DNA of 7,939 bases from contig DRQI01000378.1 of NCBI GenBank assembly GCA_011330545.1, positions 1-7,939 of the forward strand, given 5' to 3'. A program made the position numbers and the translations under genes. The notes beneath the pieces are model-generated. The model did no database searches and had not been told where the DNA came from. It saw only the letters and a list, made by a program, of their open reading frames with translations. The DNA is from Flavobacteriia bacterium (lineage in GTDB: Bacteria > Bacteroidota > Bacteroidia > Flavobacteriales > Flavobacteriaceae). Shown here piece by piece: positions 1 to 5,932 of the stretch (position 1 is its first letter; each line of letters opens with the position of its first letter).

Positions 1-799
1 AAAAAGCAATGAATGACAGTGTTAAGGCAATGGGAAATAAATCGATTAGGATTTTTTTGTCGAAATGTGGCATTCTGAAACTTGGTAGCCCTTCCGGAAT
101 TTTACCTACTATTTTAACGCCATATTGTTCTAAATGAAGGAATTTCACTACTAATATACTTATGACTACAATAACTAATGCTGCAGGAATTTTTTTAAAA
201 TACTTTTTGAAGAGTACTAAGGTTATAATAGACAAAATCCCTATAGAGAAAGTTATCCAATGTATTTCTTGTAGATGTTGAGCGGCATCAACCACTAAAT
301 GTTGAATTTTATTATTTCGGCCGATATTGATTCCGGTTAAGTGTTTTAACTGATTCAATCCTATAATCAACGAGGCTGCAGAGGTAAAACCGCTAATAAC
401 GGGTTTTGATAAAAAATTAACTAAAAATCCCAATTTAAAAATTCCGAAGAGTACTTGTAACACGCCCATCATAAATGCCAATAAAATGGCAAATTCAATA
501 AAATTATCGGTACCTATTTTTGCCAAAGCCGCCACACCTGTGGCAACAATAAGTGAATCCATGGCCACCGGTCCTACGGCTAATTGGCGTGAGGTACCGA
601 AGATAGCGTATACTATTTGGGGTATCATTGCGGTATACAACCCGTAAATTGGAGGCAACCCTGCAATCATAGCATACGCAATACCTTGGGGTATAAGCAT
701 GATACCAACAGTTAATCCGGCACTAATATCTCCTTTTAGCCATTCTTTTTTATAGTTAGAAAGCCATTCTAAAATGGGAAATATACGTTGTAAAGTCAT
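1..799 (-). CDS. SulP-family anion permease, N-terminal part (C-terminus outside window)
   Basis: The reading frame starts at the ATG at 799 (MTLQRIFPILEWL...) and stays open for 266 codons to the window edge. It therefore holds only the N-terminal part of a protein normally about 500-600 residues long; the rest of the membrane domain and any STAS domain lie outside. SulP (SLC26-type) proteins are inner-membrane carriers of sulfate, bicarbonate or other anions. The family signature is clear at residues 35-80: IPQGIAYAMIAGLPPIYGLY, followed by the GTSRQLAVGPVAM stretch that forms the TM3 anion-site region. Several hydrophobic helices follow (about 100-150 and 180-220). It is paralogous to the next gene upstream (873-2612), with the same opening plan (LQR.P.L.WL...W...D..AG) but clear divergence. 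The VGPVA motif is the form seen in many sulfate-type SulPs; the actual substrate cannot be read from sequence. It has its own promoter-like sequence in the 73-base gap. Confidence 0.92.
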   Translation of the reverse strand, partial: MTLQRIFPILEWLSNYKKEWLKGDISAGLTVGIMLIPQGIAYAMIAGLPPIYGLYTAMIPQIVYAIFGTSRQLAVGPVAMDSLIVATGVAALAKIGTDNFIEFAILLAFMMGVLQVLFGIFKLGFLVNFLSKPVISGFTSAASLIIGLNQLKHLTGINIGRNNKIQHLVVDAAQHLQEIHWITFSIGILSIITLVLFKKYFKKIPAALVIVVISILVVKFLHLEQYGVKIVGKIPEGLPSFRMPHFDKKILIDLFPIALTLSFIAF

Positions 800-825
800 T
801 AATATGTTTGATTATTTTAGTTGCA

Positions 826-853
826 CAAAAGTAATCAATTGTTACTGTAGCAA
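826..853 (-). promoter_or_regulatory. Bacteroidota-type promoter for the first SulP gene
   Basis: On the minus strand TACTTTTG (833-826) matches the Bacteroidota -7 consensus TAnnTTTG exactly. A TTG (853-851) sits 17 bases upstream, as expected for the -33 element. Transcription would begin near 819, giving a leader of about 20 bases before the ATG at 799. This suggests the gene can be transcribed separately from the SulP gene upstream of it. Confidence 0.6.
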
Positions 854-860
854 TTGTAAC
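836..860 (-). repeat. Direct repeat GT(T/A)ACAATTG over the promoter, candidate operator
   Basis: On the minus strand GTTACAATTG (860-851) and GTAACAATTG (845-836) form a 10-base direct repeat with one difference, period 15 bases. The first copy ends with the -33 TTG and the second fills the spacer up to the -7 box, a typical place for a repressor or activator site. The same bases also allow a 6-bp stem (TGTTAC/GTAACA, 840-861) with a 10-base loop. The stem has no following T run, so a terminator is unlikely. No regulator can be named. Confidence 0.4.
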
Positions 861-872
861 ATAAAGTACATA

Positions 873-2612
873 CTAGGTATTGTCAAGCGTTTTACATTCA
901 TCAAAAACCCTAACGGTACATGTTGCACAAATGTCTTTGTTTAGTTTTTTATAAATACTGGCTATGGCACTATTTTTATCTACAAAGAAGTTTGAATAAC
1001 CTATTTTCTTCAAAAAGCCTCCTTTTTTAAGTACGTCTTGACTGACAACTTTCATGCCGGCAAAGTAAATACCGCCGCCTCTATGTTGCCACTTTAATAC
1101 TTCATGCATTATCCATTCGGCACCTGCTAAATCAATAAAATTAATACCTTCGGCAATTATTAACACGTGTTTTATATCGTTTTTATCATATAATTCGGCA
1201 AAATAATCAGAAATAGCCTCTATGGCACCGAAATAAATTGAACCGTCTATACGTACAATTTTTAACTGTGGGCATTCTTTAACATTTTTATCCCGAATGA
1301 TATTTATAAACCTGTTGTCGTCATTTATTCCTAGTTCTGCAATATTGGGTTTTGAGGTTCTTTCTAAATAGAAAAATAGCGATAAGAAAATACCAATAAT
1401 TAAGGCTTGTTCTAAATCTAAGAAAAGAGTGCCTAAAAATGTAGCGGAAAAGACTACTAATTCACGCTTGCTGCTCTTAATAATTTGTTTGATATGTTTA
1501 AAATCAATAAGGTTATAGCCTACTAATAAAATAATGCCTCCCATTGCGGGTTTTGGCAAAAAGGCGGCATAATTGGCAAAAAGTAATATCACAATCATCA
1601 AGCCTACTGCAGAAATGATGGCCGACATAGGGGTTTTGGCTCCGGCTTGATAATTGATACTTGACCGTGTAAATGAGCCTGAACTGGTATAACATGAAAA
1701 GAAACTTGAAACTACATTAGAAATTCCCTGCGAAACAAATTCTTGATTGGTATTTAATTTTTGGTGTGTGTGCAAGGCTATCGAGCGCGAAATGGCTGCT
1801 GCTTCCACCAAGCCAAGGGTTGCTAAAATAATAGCTCCGGAGGTAAGAGAGCGCATATTTGCAAAATTAAAATCAGGCACTTTAAAAGGAGGGAGGTGCG
1901 AAGGAATGGCTCCTACGGTTTCTATATGCCCACCATATTTATTGCTTAGCCATATTGCAATAAGGCTGCCCAATACCATTGCCACTAACATATACAACCG
2001 TGATATTTTTTTGATTTTTCGAATTAGTAAGGCAATCAACAGGGTGCTGGCTGCTACTGCAAAAGCATACCAATTGGTTTCAGAAACATGGTGAGAAATG
2101 TATTCTATGATATGAAAAAAGGAACTTCCTTGCGGCACTTTTATTCCGAAAATATGTTTCAACTGCTTAAATGCGATTAAGACCCCGGCGCCTGCGGAAA
2201 ATCCTATGATAACCGAATTGGAAACAAAATTTACCAATTTTCCCATTCTGGCAACTCCCATTAAAAGTTTAAAAACTCCGGCCATAAACGATAATAAAAT
2301 AGCAAGGGAAACAAAGGCTTCAATATCAGTTTCAGGGAGCACATATTTACTGATAATTGAATATAAAACGATAGAACTTGTAGTGGTTGGGCCGGATACT
2401 AAATGATACGATGAGCCGAAAATTGCGGCTATCACCGGAGTTAACATAGCCGTATAAAAACCATAAATGGGCGGCATGCCTGCAATCATAGCAAATGCTA
2501 CTGCTTGCGGAATGACAATAATGGTTCCGGTAATACCTGCAATTAAATCATCTTTCCAATATTTTTTTGATAATGGTAACCAAGTAAGAAATGGTAATAC
2601 TCTTTGAAGCAT
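873..2612 (-). CDS. SulP-family anion permease with C-terminal STAS domain
   Basis: This is a complete 579-residue protein, the normal length for a bacterial SulP transporter of the inner membrane. Residues 1-420 form the multi-helix transport domain. The signature is at 35-66 (PQAVAFAMIAGMPPIYGFYT), with a second conserved segment SSGSFTRSS at 310-318 and FLPKPAMGGI at 351-360. Residues about 447-556 form the STAS domain (RIDGSIYFGAIEAI, then HVLIIAEGINFIDLAGAEW), which regulates transport or binds partners in this family. The tail carries DICATC...RVFDEC (Cys562, Cys565, Cys573), possibly a redox or metal site. The TM3 region reads VSGPTTTSSI, unlike VGPVAMDSL in the neighbouring paralogue, so the two probably differ in anion preference. 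Sulfate is a plausible substrate given the nearby molybdoenzyme, but bicarbonate or another anion cannot be excluded. The start is favoured because MLQRVLPFL aligns with the start of the paralogue. The gene lies 73 bases upstream of that paralogue. Confidence 0.93.
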   Translation of the reverse strand: MLQRVLPFLTWLPLSKKYWKDDLIAGITGTIIVIPQAVAFAMIAGMPPIYGFYTAMLTPVIAAIFGSSYHLVSGPTTTSSIVLYSIISKYVLPETDIEAFVSLAILLSFMAGVFKLLMGVARMGKLVNFVSNSVIIGFSAGAGVLIAFKQLKHIFGIKVPQGSSFFHIIEYISHHVSETNWYAFAVAASTLLIALLIRKIKKISRLYMLVAMVLGSLIAIWLSNKYGGHIETVGAIPSHLPPFKVPDFNFANMRSLTSGAIILATLGLVEAAAISRSIALHTHQKLNTNQEFVSQGISNVVSSFFSCYTSSGSFTRSSINYQAGAKTPMSAIISAVGLMIVILLFANYAAFLPKPAMGGIILLVGYNLIDFKHIKQIIKSSKRELVVFSATFLGTLFLDLEQALIIGIFLSLFFYLERTSKPNIAELGINDDNRFINIIRDKNVKECPQLKIVRIDGSIYFGAIEAISDYFAELYDKNDIKHVLIIAEGINFIDLAGAEWIMHEVLKWQHRGGGIYFAGMKVVSQDVLKKGGFLKKIGYSNFFVDKNSAIASIYKKLNKDICATCTVRVFDECKTLDNT

Positions 2613-2615
2613 TTA

Positions 2616-2623
2616 CAAATTTA
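2616..2623 (-). promoter_or_regulatory. Possible -7 box abutting the second SulP start codon
   Basis: TAAATTTG on the minus strand fits TAnnTTTG exactly but ends only three bases before the ATG at 2612. If used, the transcript would begin at or next to the start codon and be leaderless. No TTG was found at the -33 distance. AT-rich sequence produces such matches by chance, so this is weak. Confidence 0.25.
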
Positions 2624-2630
2624 GTTATTT

Positions 2631-2673
2631 TTTTTAACCCTTGCAGCGTTTTAAACGTTGCGAGGGTTAAAAA
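2631..2673. repeat. Long palindrome (AACCCTTGCAGCG type) after the helicase gene
   Basis: The 43-base segment folds almost completely on itself. AACCCTTGCAGCGTTT pairs with AAACGTTGCGAGGGTT, with only two imperfect (G-T) positions, at 2642/2662 and 2646/2658, and the stem is extended outward by five T-A pairs. It begins six bases beyond the stop codon of the transposase-helicase gene and fills most of the 67-base gap. A T run precedes the stem and an A run follows it in both directions, so it is not a textbook intrinsic terminator, though so stable a hairpin could protect the 3' end or attenuate transcription. It looks like a dispersed REP-like palindrome and is unrelated in sequence to the 33-bp palindromes at the other end of the gene. 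Confidence 0.75.
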
Positions 2674-2679
2674 CGGATT

Positions 2680-5600
2680 TTACTTTTTATCTAATTCGAT
2701 GCCCATTTTCACCAGACGCATGTCGCTGTATGAAAACTTGTCATCAATTTTTTCTTTGAGTTCAGAAAAACTTTCAAAGGCTGTTTCTTGCATTATTTTT
2801 TTGAGTTCTTGGTATTTTTCTTCGGGCATCAAATCGGTTATGGTTACTTCTCCGGTAGGAATAAAATGCGTTAAATGCCCCAGTATAGTTGAAGGTACCA
2901 ACTCCCTTTCTTTTGCGATTTCATCAACACTTTTACCGGCTTTAAACAATTCTAAAGAAACTTGTTTTGTAGCTACTTTTGGTTTTTTACTTTGTGTAAC
3001 TTCTTCAGTAATATACTGGATATCTTTTGATTCTATCTCATTCTCTTTTGCATATTTTCTAATCACATCCAATATTTCCTCGCCATATTTTTCAACCCGT
3101 ACTTTTCCCATTCCGTTAATCTTTCTCAATTGTGTTGAAGTTGTTGGAAAATATTCGCACATTTCATACAATGATTTTTGTGTAAATATCTGAAAGTGGC
3201 TTAGGTTTTCTGAATGTGCCAATATATTTCGTAATTCTCGCAATTCTTCAAATAAGGCGGGATGATTTGTTGTTGTTATCTCTTCCCTTTTTTTACGGAT
3301 GTTTCGTTTCGGCGTGGTAACTTTTTGTAAGGTGGCCTTTGCTCTTAATTCTAAGTAACTTGCCACCGAAAAATTATCCTTTAACCCTTGCAAGCAATAC
3401 AATTTAACAGATATCAAATCTTCTAATAGGTCAAATTGCTTGTTTAAGTCTTTTTTGACTTGCTTGTTATCTGTGGTAAAATTAATTGTTTCAAAGGGTG
3501 TTTTAATTTCGTTTAAGGTAAATTTGTTGTAATATGCAATGGCTTTCAAAATTCTTTCTTGTACTTTTTTATCGTTTTCTAAGTTATCAATGTTGCTACT
3601 CAATGCTTCTAATTGACTTTTAAAGGAAGTACTTACTTTTAATAATGCTGCTACCTTATCTTTTATATTTGGTATGATTTCAATAACATTGCCAACAATA
3701 CTTGTTTTATTTTGATAGTAAATATCAATAATGCGCTTTAGCGGATAGATAAAACGGTAATAATGAAACAAATCACTCACCAAATTTAACTGGAATTTCT
3801 TTTGTGATTCTGTAAGGGTCGCTTCATCAGGTTGATTGTTTTCAACCTGTTGGGTAAAAGATATTACTTTGGTATCATTGATAATACTTGTATCCTTAAT
3901 AGGGGTTTTTAACACAATTCCTTCTAACGATTTACACCTGCTTAACGCCACATAAGTCTGGCCGTGGGCAAAGGAGGCTTCAGCATCTATGATGGCTTTT
4001 TCAAAAGTTAGCCCTTGGCTTTTATGGATGGTTATTGCCCAAGCCAACCGTAACGGAATTTGGGAGAATGAACCGGAAATTTTTTCTTTAATTTTTTTTG
4101 TTTCTTCATCGATAGAGTAGGAAATATTTTCCCAAATTTCGGGGGTAACCTCAATTTCTTGCCCGTCATCAGGGCATTGCACCGTGATACTATCATCGTC
4201 TAAATGGGTAATTTTTCCAATTCGGCCATTGTAATAACGCTTTTCTAATGAACTGTCGTTTTTAATAAACATTACTTGTGCCCCTTCTTTTAATTCTAAA
4301 TTTTCGTGAGTAGGATATGCATGTTCATTAAAATTACCTTCTATTTGGGCTTTGTAAAAATAGCTTTGGGTATTGAGTTGTGATAACTCTTGGTTATTGA
4401 TTGTATTGGCCTTGTTATTGTGGGTTGTTAGTGTAATATATCCTGCATTTTTGGGTGGCGTAAAATCAGGTTGATAACGCTTATTTAATATTTCTGCTGC
4501 TTGCGGGCTCAATTTATTATTTCTAACTTCATTTAAAATGGCAATAAATTTTTCGTCTGCTTGTCGATAGATATGCTTAAGTTCTATGTTGATAGGATTG
4601 CATTTTTTAAAAGAATGTGCACTAAAAAAGAAAGCATTGTCATAATGATGTTGCAATAGTTGCCATTCGTAGGGTTTTACTACCGGAGATAATTGTTGCA
4701 GGTCGCCAATCATCAATACTTGTACGCCACCAAAGACTTTATCCCTACTTTTATAACGCCTAAGTACCTGATCGATACCGTCTAATAAGTCGGCTCTAAC
4801 CATGCTAATTTCATCAATAATTAGTAAATCTAATGAGCGGATAATATCAATTTTTGTTTTGCTGAACTTGTGTTTAAAACCTGATTGCTTTTGTTCAACT
4901 CCCGGAATAATTGGCCCGAAAGGCATTTGAAAGAAGGAATGTATGGTAACGCCTTTGGCATTGATAGCAGCAACTCCTGTGGGTGCTACCACCACCAACC
5001 GTTTTAACGATTTGTTTTTTATCGTATGTAAAAAAGTTGTTTTTCCGGTTCCGGCTTTTCCGGTTAAAAATATATTTCTATCGGTTTTTTCTACGAAATT
5101 TAAGGCTAATGCTAATTCTGGGTTTTTGTTAGTCACACCGTGACTTTGAGTCACGGTATGACTAGTATTTCTATTAATATATTCAAAAGCAACGGTTTTA
5201 TTAGCCAATTGGTCATCCCGCAACCCTGCATAATCCCTAGCTGACGAATACTCGTAATCGGTTTCATTTTTAACAATTCCTGCTTTTACAGGGTTTTGAT
5301 GGATATAATCGAAACAGATTTGTGGGTATTGTTTTTCAGGATTCTGAATGTTAATTCTTGATTTTATAAATGATGGGGTGATGCCTTTTGGGCAATTCAG
5401 GCATTCTGCTTTGGTTTTTTCCCTAAAAAGTTTCCCGCTAAAATTTTCTTGCTTGTTGATTGCTCTTGTGTAAGAACGCAGCATGATTCCTATGGAATCG
5501 TTTATTTTAAATTTTTTGTTGTTACTCACACCGTGACTCAAAGTCACGGTGTGAGTATTTTCAGTTTCAAGTGTTTCTTCCTTAACCAACACCATCAAAT

Positions 5601-5766
5601 GAAAATGATTTGGCATTAAACACCAAGCAATAATATCGGCAAACGGAGAAAGATGTTGTTTTAATTTTTCTTTAAAGAAGATATAATTTTCTCTTTTAAA
5701 GAAAATTTTTCGTTGGTTGTTTCCTTGATTGTAGATATGGTAGAGATACCCTTTTTCTAATATCAT
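2680..5766 (-). CDS. RAYT (Y1 HUH transposase) fused to Pif1/RecD2-like helicase with HRDC and HTH domains
   Basis: A single 1028-residue frame with four parts. Residues 1-195 are a REP-associated tyrosine transposase: GYLYHIYNQGNN, the HUH motif in LMPNHFHLMV (His54, His56), and DYIHQNPVKAGIV with Tyr154 at the position of the catalytic Tyr115 of E. coli TnpA-REP (aligned from memory), ending in YSSARDYAG. Residues 213-640 are an SF1B helicase of the Pif1/RecD2 type: Walker A GKAGTGKTT (236-244), Walker B IIDEIS (316-321), GDLQQLSPV (354-362), IHKSQG (580-585) and YVALSRC (605-611). Residues 836-905 look like HRDC and 930-1020 like the HTH domain found at the C-terminus of Bacteroidota RecQ and helicase proteins. 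All core residues appear intact, so both enzymatic halves may work. Residues 71-81 and 202-212 are encoded by 33-bp palindromes. Stand-alone helicases of this family start about where residue 213 lies, so the transposase part is an addition. A GTG at codon 211 could start a helicase-only product. Base composition is noticeably more AT-rich than the molybdoenzyme gene. Confidence 0.88.
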   Translation of the reverse strand: MILEKGYLYHIYNQGNNQRKIFFKRENYIFFKEKLKQHLSPFADIIAWCLMPNHFHLMVLVKEETLETENTHTVTLSHGVSNNKKFKINDSIGIMLRSYTRAINKQENFSGKLFREKTKAECLNCPKGITPSFIKSRINIQNPEKQYPQICFDYIHQNPVKAGIVKNETDYEYSSARDYAGLRDDQLANKTVAFEYINRNTSHTVTQSHGVTNKNPELALALNFVEKTDRNIFLTGKAGTGKTTFLHTIKNKSLKRLVVVAPTGVAAINAKGVTIHSFFQMPFGPIIPGVEQKQSGFKHKFSKTKIDIIRSLDLLIIDEISMVRADLLDGIDQVLRRYKSRDKVFGGVQVLMIGDLQQLSPVVKPYEWQLLQHHYDNAFFFSAHSFKKCNPINIELKHIYRQADEKFIAILNEVRNNKLSPQAAEILNKRYQPDFTPPKNAGYITLTTHNNKANTINNQELSQLNTQSYFYKAQIEGNFNEHAYPTHENLELKEGAQVMFIKNDSSLEKRYYNGRIGKITHLDDDSITVQCPDDGQEIEVTPEIWENISYSIDEETKKIKEKISGSFSQIPLRLAWAITIHKSQGLTFEKAIIDAEASFAHGQTYVALSRCKSLEGIVLKTPIKDTSIINDTKVISFTQQVENNQPDEATLTESQKKFQLNLVSDLFHYYRFIYPLKRIIDIYYQNKTSIVGNVIEIIPNIKDKVAALLKVSTSFKSQLEALSSNIDNLENDKKVQERILKAIAYYNKFTLNEIKTPFETINFTTDNKQVKKDLNKQFDLLEDLISVKLYCLQGLKDNFSVASYLELRAKATLQKVTTPKRNIRKKREEITTTNHPALFEELRELRNILAHSENLSHFQIFTQKSLYEMCEYFPTTSTQLRKINGMGKVRVEKYGEEILDVIRKYAKENEIESKDIQYITEEVTQSKKPKVATKQVSLELFKAGKSVDEIAKERELVPSTILGHLTHFIPTGEVTITDLMPEEKYQELKKIMQETAFESFSELKEKIDDKFSYSDMRLVKMGIELDKK
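5131..5163. repeat. 33-bp palindrome, in-frame copy at the transposase/helicase junction
   Basis: Arms AGTCACACCGTGACT and AGTCACGGTATGACT pair at 14 of 15 positions (mismatch 5136/5158) around the loop TTG. It encodes residues 202-212 (SHTVTQSHGVT) of the fusion protein, exactly eleven codons. It lies precisely between the end of the transposase domain and the residue where stand-alone helicases of this type normally begin. Relative to the other two copies the loop is inverted (TTG rather than CAA on the plus strand) and the outer base pairs differ. Confidence 0.9.
5524..5556. repeat. 33-bp perfect palindrome, in-frame copy inside the transposase domain
   Basis: Perfect 15-base arms ACTCACACCGTGACT and AGTCACGGTGTGAGT around loop CAA, extendable by one more pair (5523/5557). 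It is identical over 33 bases to the intergenic copy at 5889. It encodes residues 71-81 (THTVTLSHGVS), again eleven whole codons and in the same phase as the copy at 5131. It falls in the variable linker between the HUH motif and the YTRAIN helix, where an insertion would be tolerated. Other RAYTs have no such peptide there, as far as I can recall. Confidence 0.92.
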
Positions 5767-5788
5767 TATTTTTACTTTGTAGACATCT

Positions 5789-5796
5789 CAAATATA
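5789..5796 (-). promoter_or_regulatory. Possible -7 box for the transposase-helicase gene
   Basis: TATATTTG on the minus strand matches TAnnTTTG exactly and lies 22 bases before the ATG at 5766, a normal distance for Bacteroidota. No good TTG is seen at the -33 distance, so strength is uncertain. Apart from this and the palindrome at 5889, the 166-base gap (5767-5932) holds only AT-rich sequence. Confidence 0.4.
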
Positions 5797-5881
5797 CTTA
5801 AAAATATAGTAACTATTCGGTCACTTACATATCGCTAATAAAAGGTTTTTTTTGCCTCAAAATAGAGTACTTGCATAGTTA

Positions 5882-5928
5882 CAAATAAACTCACACCGTG
5901 ACTCAAAGTCACGGTGTGAGTCAAATAA
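5882..5928. mobile_element. 33-bp palindrome flanked by 7-bp direct repeat (MITE/REP-like insertion)
   Basis: Arms ACTCACACCGTGACT (5889-5903) and AGTCACGGTGTGAGT (5907-5921) are perfect, with loop CAA. The heptamer CAAATAA lies directly against both ends (5882-5888 and 5922-5928), as expected of a target-site duplication. The element sits 11 bases after the stop codon of the molybdoenzyme gene. Transcribed from that gene, the hairpin is followed by TTATTTG, so it could also act as a terminator. It is the intergenic member of the three-copy family whose other members lie inside the neighbouring gene. Confidence 0.7.
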
Positions 5929-5932
5929 TAAG

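Noticed and set aside
840..861. Small inverted repeat TGTTAC/GTAACA as a terminator of the complete SulP gene.
   Set aside because: The stem has only six pairs, a 10-base loop and no T run after it. It is better explained by the overlapping direct repeat at the promoter.
2591..3193. A 200-codon plus-strand open frame opposite the end of the helicase gene.
   Set aside because: Its product shows no recognisable motif and the minus strand carries clear HRDC and HTH domains. It is an antisense shadow.
3381..3392. TTAACCCTTGCA inside the helicase gene matches the arm of the palindrome at 2634-2645.
   Set aside because: There is no opposing arm next to it, and the bases encode ordinary helicase residues (LQGLK). 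A chance 12-base match is the simpler reading.
5524..5556. In-gene palindrome acting as a transcription terminator.
   Set aside because: On the coding strand the hairpin is followed by AACAACAAAAAA, not T residues, so it lacks the terminator signature.
5131..5921. Three similar repeats at roughly regular distances could suggest a CRISPR-like array.
   Set aside because: Spacers are about 330-360 bases, two copies are protein-coding, orientation varies and no cas gene is present.
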